Assembly (NCBI RefSeq): GCF_000815105.2
Contig: NZ_CP010310.2
Coordinates: forward strand, 3,534,001 to 3,598,000
Source: Pandoraea pulmonicola
GTDB lineage: Bacteria; Pseudomonadota; Gammaproteobacteria; Burkholderiales; Burkholderiaceae
DNA: 64,000 nucleotides
Reading direction: 5' to 3'
Part shown: in pieces, positions 26,875 through 37,327 of the stretch
How the letters are laid out: every line of letters starts with the position of its first letter
Numbering within the stretch: the stretch's first letter is position 1
Position numbers and translations under genes: made by a program
Notes under the pieces: generated by a model
The model's database searches: none
What the model saw: the letters and a program-made list of their open reading frames with translations, nothing else
What the model was told of the DNA's origin: nothing

Positions 26875-28137
26875 TCAGCGCTGACGCGCCATGCGGCAGG
26901 TACTCGGCAGCGCCACCTTGCTGGCCGGCAACTCCATGACCGTCTTGAAGCCATAGCCGGAGCCCTCATTATCGAACTTCACGCCCGGCTCGCCCGCGCG
27001 GCGCATCACCGAGACGTACAGCGGCTCGATCATCTGATGGTCGTTCGCGCGCACCCAGGCGTCGGTCGGCGCCTCGCGAATGCGTCGATTCTCCAGCGCG
27101 CGGGCCACCGTCGTCACGTCGGTCGTGCCGGCTTGCTCGAGGGCTGCCGCGATCATGTCGATCATCACGCTCATGCGCAACAACGGGTAGTCGTCGCGCG
27201 CCTCGGGATAGCGGGCCCGGAACGCCTTGTAGAAGGCGTCGGAAGCTTCGCCGCCCACGTTCGGATGCCACTCCGCGACCGCGTAGACGCGCCCCACGCC
27301 AGCATCGCCCAGCGCAGCCGGCGCACCGAGTGCGTTGCCGTAGAACGTGTAGAACTTCAGCTCCATGCCCTGCTCGCGCGCGGCCTTCACCAGCAGCGTG
27401 AGATCGTTGCCCCAACTGCCCGTGACCACCGTATCGGCGCCGGACGCCCGAATGCGCGCGAGATAAGGGGTGAAGTCCTTCACGCGTCCGACCGGGCTGA
27501 ACTGTTCGCCCACGATCTGCACGTCCGGGCGCTTCGCACCGATCATCTGGCGAGCGAGACCCGCGACCTGACGCCCGAAGCTGTAGTCCTGGTTGAGCAG
27601 ATAGACCTTCTGGATGCCGCCGTCTTCCTTGATGGCCTCGGTCAGCGCCTGCATACGCATGGCCGCGTTGGCATCGAACGCGAAATGCCAGAAGCTGCAT
27701 TGCTCGTTCGTGAGCGCCGTGTCGACCGCGGAGTAGTTGAAGAACAGCATGCGCTGCCCCGGTTCGCGGGCGTTGCGCTTGTTGATCGCGTCGATCAGCG
27801 CCGACGCCACCGCCGAACTGTTGCCCTGCAGCACGAACGGGATGCCCACGTCGCCCGCCGCCTTGAGCTGGATCAGACTGTCCTCGACAGCGCCCTTGCT
27901 ATCGAAGACGGTGAGCTCCAGCGGATGAGCGCCGTCGCGCAGTTTCACGCCGCCGCGGGCGTTGACGCGATCGATGGCGAAGCGCAGATTGCGCTCGACC
28001 ATGGCACCCGCATTGCCGAATGGCCCACTCATCCCTTCGATCAGCGCGAATCGGATCGGCGGCGCCGCGTGCGCCAGACCGGCCGCGGCCAACAAACCGA
28101 GTGCGCACCAGTGCGCCAGCAAGACTTGAAATTTCAT
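26875..28137 (-). CDS. Branched-chain amino-acid-type ABC transporter substrate-binding protein
   Basis: Periplasmic LivJ-like binding protein of 420 residues. Signal peptide MKFQVLLAHWCALGLLAAAG with cleavage after AHA near residue 24, then IRFALIEGMSGPFGNAGAM. Family pieces include VNARGGVKL, VLQGNSSAVA and LNQDYSFGRQV. Ligand may be an amino acid, amide or other small acid. No permease or ATPase genes are adjacent, so it is an orphan binding protein. ATG 28137 is chosen because it puts the signal peptide at the N-terminus; the ribosome site is poor. Confidence 0.88.
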   Translation of the reverse strand: MKFQVLLAHWCALGLLAAAGLAHAAPPIRFALIEGMSGPFGNAGAMVERNLRFAIDRVNARGGVKLRDGAHPLELTVFDSKGAVEDSLIQLKAAGDVGIPFVLQGNSSAVASALIDAINKRNAREPGQRMLFFNYSAVDTALTNEQCSFWHFAFDANAAMRMQALTEAIKEDGGIQKVYLLNQDYSFGRQVAGLARQMIGAKRPDVQIVGEQFSPVGRVKDFTPYLARIRASGADTVVTGSWGNDLTLLVKAAREQGMELKFYTFYGNALGAPAALGDAGVGRVYAVAEWHPNVGGEASDAFYKAFRARYPEARDDYPLLRMSVMIDMIAAALEQAGTTDVTTVARALENRRIREAPTDAWVRANDHQMIEPLYVSVMRRAGEPGVKFDNEGSGYGFKTVMELPASKVALPSTCRMARQR

Positions 28138-28500
28138 CGGGGCCCCAGTGACTGTCTCGGCGCGAATCATAACGTCCCGCACCCCACGGGGCAAGCCGAG
28201 GCGCCCCACGATGACGCACGCAGCGTTATCCTATCGGCATGCCGCCGAGCGGCCGTTCACCGATGGCGCTTTGGGCCCGTCGACGCTGCCGATGTCGTCG
28301 CCAACGCCATTGAAGTCCGTCACCCGAGACCAACCATGACTCATCCGTACCAGGCGCGCGCCGACGCCGTGCGTTGCACAGCCCCCCGCTCGGACGCACT
28401 CTCCCATCGAGCTTCCGCCGAGGCCCGCTCGCCTTCGCCGCGGCTCCCGTCACCACTCACGCCGTCATTCACGTCGTCGCTCATATCGGCGATCGGCTCG
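28138..28500. other. Divergent intergenic region, binding protein and lipoprotein
   Basis: About 360 bases separate two divergent genes. The lipoprotein frame stays open back to an ATG at 28336, but the added residues are low-complexity and would bury the signal peptide. No structure was recognised. Confidence 0.35.
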
Positions 28501-29025
28501 ATGTTCGTGCCCCTGCGCGGGACCACCGCGTTGCGCTGGCTCGCGATCGGCGCAATGGCGCTGTCGCTCACGGCCTGCTACACACCGCCCTGGCAACAAC
28601 TGCCGCCGAACGCGTCGCAGGCCGACGTGCAGGCGCAGTTGGGCAGACCCCGGGAGGTCTACCCGCTCGCCCCGGGTGTGACGCGCTGGCTCTACCCGAC
28701 CAAACCCTTCGGCGAAGAAACGATCGCCGCCGATTTCGACGCGCAGGGCCGCTTGCTGGGAATGGCGCAGGTGCTGTCCACGCCCGAATTCAACAAGGTC
28801 GAGATCGACAAGTGGACGAAGACCGACGTGCTGCATCACTTCGGCGAGCCGGTCGAAACGTCGTACTTCCCGCTCATGAAGCGCGAAGTCTGGACATATC
28901 GCTTCAAGCAGGACGACGTCTGGTACTCGATGATGAACTTCTACTTCGACCCGAACGGCATCGTCAAAACTACGCAGATCAGCCCGGACCCGTTGCACGA
29001 GAAGCGCGAAAACAACCTGTTCTGA
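28501..29025 (+). CDS. BamE/OmlA-like outer-membrane lipoprotein
   Basis: A 174-residue protein with a lipoprotein signal (ALRWLAIGAMALSLTAC, lipobox LTAC, Cys at about 26). Two repeats of the BamE/SmpA type follow: QADVQAQLGRPREVYPL...TRWLYPT and KTDVLHHFGEPVETSYF...VWTYRF. This fold occurs in accessory proteins of outer-membrane assembly. It is longer than BamE (about 110) and has two copies of the unit, so it is a relative rather than BamE itself. ATG 28501 puts the lipobox at a normal distance. A hexanucleotide repeat and a terminator follow. Confidence 0.75.
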   Translation: MFVPLRGTTALRWLAIGAMALSLTACYTPPWQQLPPNASQADVQAQLGRPREVYPLAPGVTRWLYPTKPFGEETIAADFDAQGRLLGMAQVLSTPEFNKVEIDKWTKTDVLHHFGEPVETSYFPLMKREVWTYRFKQDDVWYSMMNFYFDPNGIVKTTQISPDPLHEKRENNLF

Positions 29026-29038
29026 GGCCCGTCGCCCT

Positions 29039-29078
29039 CGATCCCGATCCCGATCCCGATCCCGATCCCGATCCCGAT
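29039..29078. repeat. Hexanucleotide tandem repeat (CGATCC)6 + CGAT
   Basis: Six perfect copies of a 6-bp unit start 13 bases after the lipoprotein stop codon and end nine bases before its terminator hairpin. The repeat lies in the 3' untranslated region. Length change by slippage would not alter a frame. Confidence 0.95.
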
Positions 29079-29086
29079 AGCAAAAC

Positions 29087-29125
29087 CGCCCGCCCACCGG
29101 ATTTCCCGGCGGCGGGCGTTTTTTT
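29087..29125 (+). terminator. Terminator of the BamE-like gene
   Basis: Perfect 8-bp stem CGCCCGCC/GGCGGGCG (29087-29094, 29111-29118) with seven T residues. Confidence 0.9.
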
Positions 29126-29180
29126 CCGACACACGCCACGACGTGCATCGGTCGATCGATCCGCCGCACGAGCACGAGGC

Positions 29181-30725
29181 TTACGGCGTGAGTTGCGGGT
29201 TGAGCTTTTCGGCCTTCGAATACAGCTTGTTGAGCGCCGACAGATACGCCTTGGCCGACGCGGCCACGATATCCGGATCGGTGCCCACGCCGTTGACGAT
29301 CCGGCCGGCCTTCGACAGACGCACCGTCACTTCGCCCTGCGATTGCGTACCGGTGGTGATCGCGTTGACCGAGTACAGCAGTTGCTCCGCACCGCTTTGC
29401 ACCTGCGACTCGATGGCGTTGAGCACCGCGTCGACAGGGCCGTTGCCTTCCGCCTCACCGACCAGTTCCTTGCCCTCGGCCGTAAAGACGACACGCGCGC
29501 TCGGACGCTCGCCCGTCTCGGAATGCTGCGCCATCGACACCAGATAGAAGTGCTCGCCGCCTTCGGCCTGCGCCTCGTTCGAGACGATGGCGAGAATGTC
29601 TTCGTCGAAGATCTCGGCCTTCTGGTCCGCCAGCTCCTTGAAGCGGGTGAACGCGGCATTCACGTCCTGCTCCGACTCCATCTCGATGCCCAGTTCCTGC
29701 AGGCGCTGCTTGAACGCGTTACGGCCCGAGAGCTTGCCCAGCACGATCTTGTTGGCGGTCCAGCCCACGTCTTCCGCGCGCATGATTTCGTAGGTGTCGC
29801 GCGCCTTGAGCACGCCGTCCTGATGGATGCCCGACGCGTGAGCAAACGCGTTGGCGCCCACGACCGCCTTGTTCGGCTGGACGTTGAAACCGGTGATCTG
29901 CGAGACGAGCTTCGAGGCCGGCACGATCTGCGTCGTGTCAATGCCCAGATCCAGGCCGAAGTAATCCTTGCGGGTCTTGAGCGCCATCACGACTTCTTCG
30001 AGCGACGTATTGCCCGCGCGCTCGCCCAGACCGTTGATCGTGCACTCGATCTGACGCGCGCCGCCCAGTTGCACGCCCGCGAGCGAGTTCGCCACGGCCA
30101 TGCCGAGGTCGTTGTGGCAGTGCACCGACCAGACGGCCTTGTCCGAATTGGGCACACGCTCGCGCAGCGTGCGCACGAGCTGACCGTAGAGTTCCGGCAC
30201 GCCGTAGCCGACGGTATCGGCCACGTTGATGGTCGTCGCGCCTTCGTTGATCACGGCTTCGAGCACGCGGCACAGGAAGTCCAGATCCGAGCGGCTGCCG
30301 TCTTCGGGGGAGAACTCGATGTTGTCGGTGAACTGACGCGCGTAGCGCACGGCGAGCTTCGCCTGCTCGAACACCTGGTCCGGGCTCATGCGCAGCTTCT
30401 TCTCCATGTGCAGCGGCGACGTGGCGATGAAGGTATGGATACGCGAGGAGTTCGCGCCCTTGAGCGCCTCGGCCGCACGCGCGATGTCGCGATCGTTGGC
30501 GCGGGCGAGCGAGCACACGGTGCTGTCCTTGACGATACCCGCGATCGCCTTGATGGCTTCGAAGTCGCCGTTGGAACTGGCGGCGAAGCCGGCTTCGATG
30601 ACGTCCACACGCAGACGCTCCAGTTGGCGGGCGATGCGGATCTTCTCCTCGCGCGTCATCGACGCGCCCGGCGACTGCTCACCGTCGCGCAGGGTCGTAT
30701 CGAAAATGATCAGCTTGTCAGCCAT
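29181..30725 (-). CDS. leuA: 2-isopropylmalate synthase
   Basis: First committed step of leucine synthesis: acetyl-CoA plus 2-ketoisovalerate to 2-isopropylmalate. The 514-residue protein has the HMGL-like catalytic barrel ([17 protein letters not shown] at residues 8-24, metal ligands in [18 protein letters not shown] and [11 protein letters not shown]) and the C-terminal regulatory domain that senses leucine ([16 protein letters not shown]). Length is typical of the short bacterial form. The ATG at 30725 has AGGAG upstream. It lies downstream of pssA and the LysM gene in the ilv-psd-pss block but has its own promoter. Confidence 0.97.
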   Translation of the reverse strand: MADKLIIFDTTLRDGEQSPGASMTREEKIRIARQLERLRVDVIEAGFAASSNGDFEAIKAIAGIVKDSTVCSLARANDRDIARAAEALKGANSSRIHTFIATSPLHMEKKLRMSPDQVFEQAKLAVRYARQFTDNIEFSPEDGSRSDLDFLCRVLEAVINEGATTINVADTVGYGVPELYGQLVRTLRERVPNSDKAVWSVHCHNDLGMAVANSLAGVQLGGARQIECTINGLGERAGNTSLEEVVMALKTRKDYFGLDLGIDTTQIVPASKLVSQITGFNVQPNKAVVGANAFAHASGIHQDGVLKARDTYEIMRAEDVGWTANKIVLGKLSGRNAFKQRLQELGIEMESEQDVNAAFTRFKELADQKAEIFDEDILAIVSNEAQAEGGEHFYLVSMAQHSETGERPSARVVFTAEGKELVGEAEGNGPVDAVLNAIESQVQSGAEQLLYSVNAITTGTQSQGEVTVRLSKAGRIVNGVGTDPDIVAASAKAYLSALNKLYSKAEKLNPQLTP

Positions 30726-30960
30726 GTCTTTCTCCTGTGGGGGTCTCGTAGCGTTCGGTTTGTTCTTGATGTCGTCGCACGGCGCATTCACTGCGCACCG
30801 ACCGGGGCCGGCGTGTGAGCGTCGAGCAAGGCGGGCAACTGCCGGGAGGGGGAATCAGCGCGCGACGCGCGCAGGCATGGCCGTCCCGCGAGCGGGGAAA
30901 TGGCCTAGCGTTGGCGGTGCGAGAGGACGGCCCGAAGCCGGGATGGCGCCAGAAATCATG
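30726..30960 (-). promoter_or_regulatory. leuA 5' leader with a small ORF
   Basis: From the predicted start site to the leuA ATG there are about 235 untranslated bases. A 34-residue upstream ORF (30958-30854, MISGAIPASGRPLAPP...) begins right at the predicted 5' end. It is not rich in leucine codons, so classical leucine attenuation is not supported. No antiterminator pair was found. Confidence 0.35.
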
Positions 30961-30966
30961 AGCGCC

Positions 30967-30995
30967 AATATAGTCGGAAACCGGTGATTTCGCAA
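30967..30995 (-). promoter_or_regulatory. Promoter of leuA
   Basis: On the minus strand TTGCGA (30995-30990), a 17-bp spacer and TATATT (30972-30967) give a near-consensus sigma-70 promoter. Confidence 0.65.
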
Positions 30996-31059
30996 CGCGC
31001 GCCGGCCCTGCAAGCCTTGTCCCGACGGGCGCACGACGCCATCGGCGGCACGACGTCAC

Positions 31060-31095
31060 CCCCAAACGAAACAGCCCGGCGCGGTGGCCGGGCTG
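31060..31095 (-). terminator. Terminator of the LysM gene
   Basis: A perfect 9-bp stem CAGCCCGGC/GCCGGGCTG (31072-31080, 31087-31095) followed on the minus strand by TTTCGTTT, about 50 bases past the stop. Confidence 0.8.
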
Positions 31096-31142
31096 CGGGT
31101 CGGAAATCGATGGAAAGCGATCGAAAGCGACAAAGCGGGGGA

Positions 31143-31625
31143 TCAGAGCGGCGGAATGCGCAGCACCTGTCCCGGGTAGATCCGGTCGGGGCTGGTGAGC
31201 ATCGGCTTGTTGGCCTCGAAGATGGCGTTGTACTTGTTCGCATCGCCGTAGACGGCCTTCGAGATGGCCGAAAGCGTATCGCCCGACTGGACGGTGTGAT
31301 ACGTCGCCTCGGCGGAAGCCGTCGACACCGACATCTTGTCGTCGACCGCCGCCACGCCCTTCACATTACCGCAGCACAGCAGGATCTTTTCCTTGGTCGC
31401 CTGATCCGGCGCCACGCCGAACACCGTGACGGTGCGTGTGGCGCCATCGAAGGTGACGGTCAGACCGGTTGCGTCCAGATTCTGCGTCGAGATGTAGTTC
31501 TGAATGGCCTCAGCGGCAACACGGTTGGCCTCATCCGCATCAGGCCCGGGTGCCGGCGCTTCGGCAGCCTGCGCCTTGCCCAACAACGCTTCGCCAGCTT
31601 CTTTCACGAAATCCAGAATGCCCAT
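31143..31625 (-). CDS. BON-LysM protein, Kbp/YgaU-like
   Basis: A 160-residue protein with the same design as E. coli Kbp (YgaU): a short amphipathic start (MGILDFVKEAGEALLGKAQA), a BON domain (about 32-98) and a LysM domain (about 107-158, HTVQSGDTLSAISKAVYGD). No signal peptide, so it is cytoplasmic like Kbp, which binds K+. K+ sensing here is inferred from the domain match. It lies between pssA and leuA, read leftward, and ends with its own terminator. Confidence 0.9.
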   Translation of the reverse strand: MGILDFVKEAGEALLGKAQAAEAPAPGPDADEANRVAAEAIQNYISTQNLDATGLTVTFDGATRTVTVFGVAPDQATKEKILLCCGNVKGVAAVDDKMSVSTASAEATYHTVQSGDTLSAISKAVYGDANKYNAIFEANKPMLTSPDRIYPGQVLRIPPL

Positions 31626-31844
31626 GATTTCTCCTTCGTCACGTCGAACAACGGAAACAGCTCGGATCCGGCCAATCTGTCACGACCTGTCCGGGCCAAC
31701 GGGGGGTTACTTCCGAGCTTGCCGTCACCAAGCCTACCTCAAGATGATGACGACGCAGCGAACAGTCCCACACGATCCCGACCTGCCGATGCGCAACGTC
31801 GAATACGGCAGGAGGCGCGTCGACGCGCCCCTTGTCATACGGCG

Positions 31845-32723
31845 TTACTCGTCGACTTCGCCGAAGATGCGCTGCCGGCGGCCCTTCAGGAAACGGAACG
31901 CCCACAGTACGTATCCGGAGATGCTGTACAGGCAGAACAGGCCGAAGAGCACCAGCGGGGGGTCGGACGACACCAGAATGAAGCCGACCATGAACAGCAG
32001 CACCACGCCGAACGACACGCGCTGGCGCACGTCGAGCGCCTTGCCGCTGTAGAACGGCGCGTTCGACACCATCGACATGCCCGCGTAGATGGTCAGGCCG
32101 AATGCCACCCACGGCATCCAGAACACGTTGACCGGCAGCTTGTTGTCGATGGTGATCCACACGAAGCCCGCGACGAGCGCGGCCGCCGCGGGACTCGCCA
32201 GCCCCTGGAAGAAGCGCTTGTCGACCACGCCGATGTTCGTGTTGAACCGCGCCAGACGCAGCGCCGCGCCGGCCACATACACGAAGGCGGCGAGCCAGCC
32301 CCATTTGCCGATCTCGTGGAGAATCCACTCGTACATCACCAGCGCGGGCGCCACGCCGAACGAGGTCATGTCCGAGAGCGAATCGTATTGCTCGCCGAAA
32401 GCGCTCTGCGTATTGGTCATGCGGGCCACGCGCCCATCCATGCCGTCGAGCACCATCGCGAAGAAGATGGCAATGGCGGCCTGCTCGAAGCGATCGTTCA
32501 TGGCCTGCACGATCGCGAAGAAGCCGCAAAAAAGCGCCGCCGTCGTGAACGCGTTCGGCAGCAGGTAAATACCTCGATTGCGCGGACGCACCGGCAGATC
32601 GTCCTCCACACCCGGGTCGTGGTCTTCGTTCATCGATGGCTCAGTGGATGATGGCTTGTGACGGCCGAACGGCGAGAGATGCCTGACGTTGTTGCGCAAA
32701 CGGCCGCGATGGTTTTCCGGCAT
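31845..32723 (-). CDS. pssA: CDP-diacylglycerol--serine O-phosphatidyltransferase
   Basis: Makes phosphatidylserine from CDP-diacylglycerol and serine in the inner membrane. The 292-residue protein has the CDP-alcohol phosphotransferase motif DGMDGRVARMTNTQSAFGEQ, continued by YDSLSD, at about residues 92-117. Roughly eight hydrophobic helices follow a polar N-terminus of about 50 residues. ATG 32723 is set by a perfect AAGGAGG site. It directly follows psd, the next enzyme of the same pathway, as in many betaproteobacteria. Confidence 0.95.
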   Translation of the reverse strand: MPENHRGRLRNNVRHLSPFGRHKPSSTEPSMNEDHDPGVEDDLPVRPRNRGIYLLPNAFTTAALFCGFFAIVQAMNDRFEQAAIAIFFAMVLDGMDGRVARMTNTQSAFGEQYDSLSDMTSFGVAPALVMYEWILHEIGKWGWLAAFVYVAGAALRLARFNTNIGVVDKRFFQGLASPAAAALVAGFVWITIDNKLPVNVFWMPWVAFGLTIYAGMSMVSNAPFYSGKALDVRQRVSFGVVLLFMVGFILVSSDPPLVLFGLFCLYSISGYVLWAFRFLKGRRQRIFGEVDE

Positions 32724-32881
32724 CTGTACCTCCTTGACGATGCTGAGACTACGGGCAAGCCCGCGACGGATCACCGCTTGGAACGCGAGAAGCGAAAGCA
32801 GTTGCAGACCGTTCGGGCGGCGGTGTGCGACGTGGCGTCGCAGCGCCGCCCGAGTGGCCATCGTTCTACGATGCGAGTGGC

Positions 32882-33517
32882 TTACAGTTCGGCGAGAATC
32901 GTCGAGGTCGCCGAGACCTTGTCGCCGATCGCCACGCGCGGGCGCGAACCCAGCGGCAGGTACACGTCGACACGCGAGCCGAAGCGAATGAAACCGTAGC
33001 GCTGACCGCGCGTGAGCCTGTCGCCGGCCTTCACGTAGCACAGGATGCGGCGTGCGATGAGGCCCGCGACCTGCACGCTCGTGACGATCTGACCGCCTAC
33101 GTCGATCACCAGCGCGTTGCGCTCGTTCTCCAGCGACGCCTTGTCGAGATCGGCGTTGAAAAAACGTCCCGGGAAATATTCCACCTTGGTCACGGTGCCG
33201 TCAACCGGCGCACGGTTCGAATGAACGTTGAACACGTTCATGAACACGCTGATCTTGAGCGCTTCGCGGCCAGCGTAGGGGTCCTGCGTGGTCTCGATCG
33301 CGACGATGCGACCATCGGCCGGCGAGAGCACGGCGCCCGGCTGTTGTGGCACCTGGCGCGGAGGATCGCGGAAGAACTGGAGTACGAACAGGGCGATCAC
33401 CCAGAACGGCGCGGCCCAAAACACGCCGGCCATGAAATGCACGACGAGCGCGACGGCGACGGCGATGCCCAGGAAGGGCCAGCCCTCGCGGGCAATGATC
33501 GGGTGAGGATAATTCAT
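32882..33517 (-). CDS. psd: Phosphatidylserine decarboxylase, short (PSD-A/archaeal-like) type
   Basis: Turns phosphatidylserine into phosphatidylethanolamine. The 211-residue pro-enzyme has an N-terminal membrane hairpin ([20 protein letters not shown]) and the signatures [19 protein letters not shown] and [16 protein letters not shown]. The self-cleavage site that makes the pyruvoyl group is the Gly-Ser in [12 protein letters not shown] (about residue 176). It is the short form, not the 300-residue E. coli type. Upstream of pssA and downstream of ilvC, all leftward. Confidence 0.93.
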   Translation of the reverse strand: MNYPHPIIAREGWPFLGIAVAVALVVHFMAGVFWAAPFWVIALFVLQFFRDPPRQVPQQPGAVLSPADGRIVAIETTQDPYAGREALKISVFMNVFNVHSNRAPVDGTVTKVEYFPGRFFNADLDKASLENERNALVIDVGGQIVTSVQVAGLIARRILCYVKAGDRLTRGQRYGFIRFGSRVDVYLPLGSRPRVAIGDKVSATSTILAEL

Positions 33518-33883
33518 GCGATTGAACTCGCGTCCTTGGTAAAACGGTTGAGTGAGCGGGTCGGCCTGCGTTGGGCCAAACCATGGCGTGGCGGCATTGT
33601 AGCAATGCGCGCGCCGCGGCGACACTTTTTCCCCCATCGACATGGGCGCGTCGCCGTGCGCAAACGCGCTCGGCACCCGGCGCGGGATGCAATCGGGACA
33701 CAAGCGGCACACAAACGAAAAGAGCCGTCCGCCTCGCCACAGCAACCGCTACGGCAAAACGGACGGCCCAAGGCGACGATCACGCCGGCAAGGCAATCCC
33801 ATGCACTGCCGGCGCACCGTCCGCCGCCGGCGCCCACCGTCCGAACCTGCTTCCGGACGAGCGCACCGCGCGGCGCGTCGTAC
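33518..33883. other. psd-ilvC intergenic region
   Basis: About 366 bases contain the ilvC terminator hairpin and, closer to psd, its presumed promoter. No other gene was recognised. Confidence 0.45.
33724..33767 (-). terminator. Terminator of ilvC
   Basis: Arms GCCGTCCG (33724-33731) and CGGACGGC (33760-33767) enclose a 28-base loop; the minus strand then reads TCTTTTCG. The loop is long, so strength is uncertain. Confidence 0.6.
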
Positions 33884-34936
<1,053 letters not shown>

Positions 34937-34978
34937 TCAGAATGGATCGAAATCCGCTTACCGCGTTGCCGTTGCCGG

Positions 34979-35470
34979 TCAGACCTTCAGGATGCGCTCA
35001 CCACGCCCGATCCCCGACCCGCCGGTACGAACCGTTTCGAGAATCGCCGTGCGATCGAGTCCTTCGATGAATGCGTCGAGTTTCGACGAATTGCCCGTGA
35101 GTTCGATCGTGTAGGTCTTTTCGGTAACATCAATGATGCGGCCGCGGAAAATATCCGACATCCGCTTCATCTCTTCGCGCTCCTTGCCCACGGCGCGCAC
35201 CTTGATGAGCATCAACTCACGTTCGATGTGCGCCCCTTCGGTCAGATCGACCACCTTCACCACCTCGATAAGACGGTTCAGGTGCTTGGTGATCTGTTCG
35301 ATGACGTCGTCGGAGCCCGTCGTGACCACCGTCATGCGCGAGAGCGACCGATCTTCGGTCGGCGCGACGGTGAGGGTCTCGATATTGTAGCCACGCGCCG
35401 AGAAGAGACCGACCACGCGCGACAGCGCCCCCGGCTCGTTCTCGAGCAAAACAGAAATAATGTGCCTCAT
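34979..35470 (-). CDS. ilvH: Acetolactate synthase small (regulatory) subunit
   Basis: Binds valine and controls the catalytic subunit. The 163-residue protein opens with the ACT domain (HIISVLLENEPGALSRVVGL, then FSARGYNIETLTV) and has the ALS small-subunit C-terminal domain (ELMLIKVRA, GRIIDVTEKTYTIELTG). Read leftward between ilvI and ilvC. Confidence 0.97.
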   Translation of the reverse strand: MRHIISVLLENEPGALSRVVGLFSARGYNIETLTVAPTEDRSLSRMTVVTTGSDDVIEQITKHLNRLIEVVKVVDLTEGAHIERELMLIKVRAVGKEREEMKRMSDIFRGRIIDVTEKTYTIELTGNSSKLDAFIEGLDRTAILETVRTGGSGIGRGERILKV

Positions 35471-35557
35471 GGTGTATCCCGGATTGTCCTGGTGTAGGGA
35501 CAGCGCAAGCGCCTGCCGGCGTCTGCGGCTTCGCTTCGTGCGCGTCCGCGCCTTGTC

Positions 35558-37327
35558 TTACAGATCTTCCGAACCGAGCAGCATCTCGCTGATGCCCTTG
35601 CCCGCCTGGACCATCGGCCAGACGTTCTCGGTGGGATCCGTTTGGAAATCCACGAATACCGTACGGTCCTTGAGCGCCAACGCTTCGCGCAGTGCCGGCT
35701 CGACGTCCGACGACTTCTCGATGCGCATGCCAATATGACCGTAAGCCTCGGCCAGCTTCACGAAGTCCGGCAGCGCATCCATGTAAGAACTGGAATAACG
35801 CTTGCTGTACTCGATCTGCTGCCACTGGCGAACCATGCCCAGATAGCGGTTGTTGAGCGACAGGATCTTGATCGGCGTGCGGTACTGCAGGCACGTCGAG
35901 AGCTCCTGGATGCACATCTGGATCGAGCCTTCGCCGGTGATACAGGCGACTTCCGCATCCGGGTGCGCCATCTTCACGCCCATGGCCGCCGGCAGGCCGA
36001 AGCCCATCGTGCCCAGACCGCCGGAGTTGATCCAGCGGCGCGGCTTGTTGAAGCGATAGTATTGAGCGGCCCACATCTGGTGCTGACCGACGTCCGAGCA
36101 CACGAACGCTTCGCCGTCGGTGAGCTTCCAGTACGTCTCGACCACGTGCTGCGGCTTGATGATCTCGCTCTTGCGATCGAACGCGAGGCAATCGCGCGAG
36201 CGCCATTGCTCGATCTGCTTCCACCAGTCGGCCAGCGCCGCGGCGTCCGGGCCGTGTTCGGCCGTCTGCAGGTTCTCGATCATTTCACGCAGCACTTCCT
36301 TCACGTCGCCGACGATCGGGATATCGACCTTCACCCGCTTCGAGATCGACGACGGATCGATATCGATATGGATGATCTTGCGTGCGTGGGAGGAAAAGTG
36401 CTCCGGATTGCCGATCACGCGGTCGTCGAAGCGCGCACCGATGGCGATGAGCACGTCGCAGTGCTGCATGGCCATGTTGGCTTCGTAAGTGCCGTGCATG
36501 CCCAGCATGCCGAGGAACTTGGGATCGCTCGCGCGATACCCGCCCAGGCCCATGAGCGTGTTGGTCACCGGATAGCCGAGCAGATCGCAGAACTGGTTCA
36601 GTTCCTTCGACGCCTCGGCCAGGATGATGCCGCCGCCAGTATAGATATAGGGACGCTTGGCCGAGAGCAGCAGGCTCATCGCCTTGCGGATCTGGCCCGA
36701 GTGGCCCTTGGTGACCGGATTGTACGAGCGCAGCGACACCGTCTTCGGATATTCGAAGCGGCAGCGCGCCTTGGACACGTCCTTCGGAATATCGACCAGC
36801 ACCGGACCCGGACGGCCCGTCTTGGCGATGTAGAAGGCCTTCTTGATGGTGGCGGCGAGATCGCGCACGTCCTTCACGAGGAAGTTGTGCTTGACGCACG
36901 GACGGGTGATACCGACCGTATCGCACTCCTGGAAGGCGTCCTGACCGATGGCGGCCGTGGGCACCTGCCCGGTGATGATCACGAGGGGGATCGAATCCAT
37001 GTACGCCGTGGCAATGCCGGTGACCGCATTGGTCACGCCGGGGCCCGACGTCACGAGGCACACGCCGACCTTGTCGGTGGAACGCGAATAAGCGTCGGCC
37101 GCATGCACGGCTGCCTGCTCATGGCGCACCAGAATGTGCTGGATCTTGTCCTGCTTGTAGAGTTCGTCGTAGATGTAGAGGACCGAACCGCCGGGATAAC
37201 CCCACAGATGTTCGACCCCTTCTTCCTGAAGCGAGCGCACGAGGATCTCGGCGCCAATCATGTCTTCGGAAGTATTTTGGTGGCGTGCAGCTTCCGCCTC
37301 GGAGAATTCCGCGCTTGGCATGTTCAT
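35558..37327 (-). CDS. ilvI: Acetolactate synthase large (catalytic) subunit
   Basis: ThDP-dependent enzyme that joins two pyruvates, or pyruvate and 2-ketobutyrate. The 589-residue protein shows the catalytic Glu region WGYPGGSVLYIYDEL and RHEQAAVHAADAYSRST, and the ThDP/Mg2+ motif GEGSIQMCIQELSTCLQYRT (about 453-472) ending LNNRYLGMVRQWQ. ATG 37327 has AAAGG six bases upstream. First gene of ilvI-ilvH-ilvC. Also called ilvB in this group. Confidence 0.97.
   Translation of the reverse strand: MNMPSAEFSEAEAARHQNTSEDMIGAEILVRSLQEEGVEHLWGYPGGSVLYIYDELYKQDKIQHILVRHEQAAVHAADAYSRSTDKVGVCLVTSGPGVTNAVTGIATAYMDSIPLVIITGQVPTAAIGQDAFQECDTVGITRPCVKHNFLVKDVRDLAATIKKAFYIAKTGRPGPVLVDIPKDVSKARCRFEYPKTVSLRSYNPVTKGHSGQIRKAMSLLLSAKRPYIYTGGGIILAEASKELNQFCDLLGYPVTNTLMGLGGYRASDPKFLGMLGMHGTYEANMAMQHCDVLIAIGARFDDRVIGNPEHFSSHARKIIHIDIDPSSISKRVKVDIPIVGDVKEVLREMIENLQTAEHGPDAAALADWWKQIEQWRSRDCLAFDRKSEIIKPQHVVETYWKLTDGEAFVCSDVGQHQMWAAQYYRFNKPRRWINSGGLGTMGFGLPAAMGVKMAHPDAEVACITGEGSIQMCIQELSTCLQYRTPIKILSLNNRYLGMVRQWQQIEYSKRYSSSYMDALPDFVKLAEAYGHIGMRIEKSSDVEPALREALALKDRTVFVDFQTDPTENVWPMVQAGKGISEMLLGSEDL

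Noticed and set aside
26398..28500. N-terminal extension of the BamE-like frame back to 26398
   Set aside because: The extra 700 codons are antisense to rpsO and the binding-protein gene and would bury the lipoprotein signal.
28374..30818. 814-codon rightward frame over the lipoprotein and leuA
   Set aside because: A shadow of leuA's third-position bias; the real lipoprotein is in another frame and leuA is on the opposite strand.
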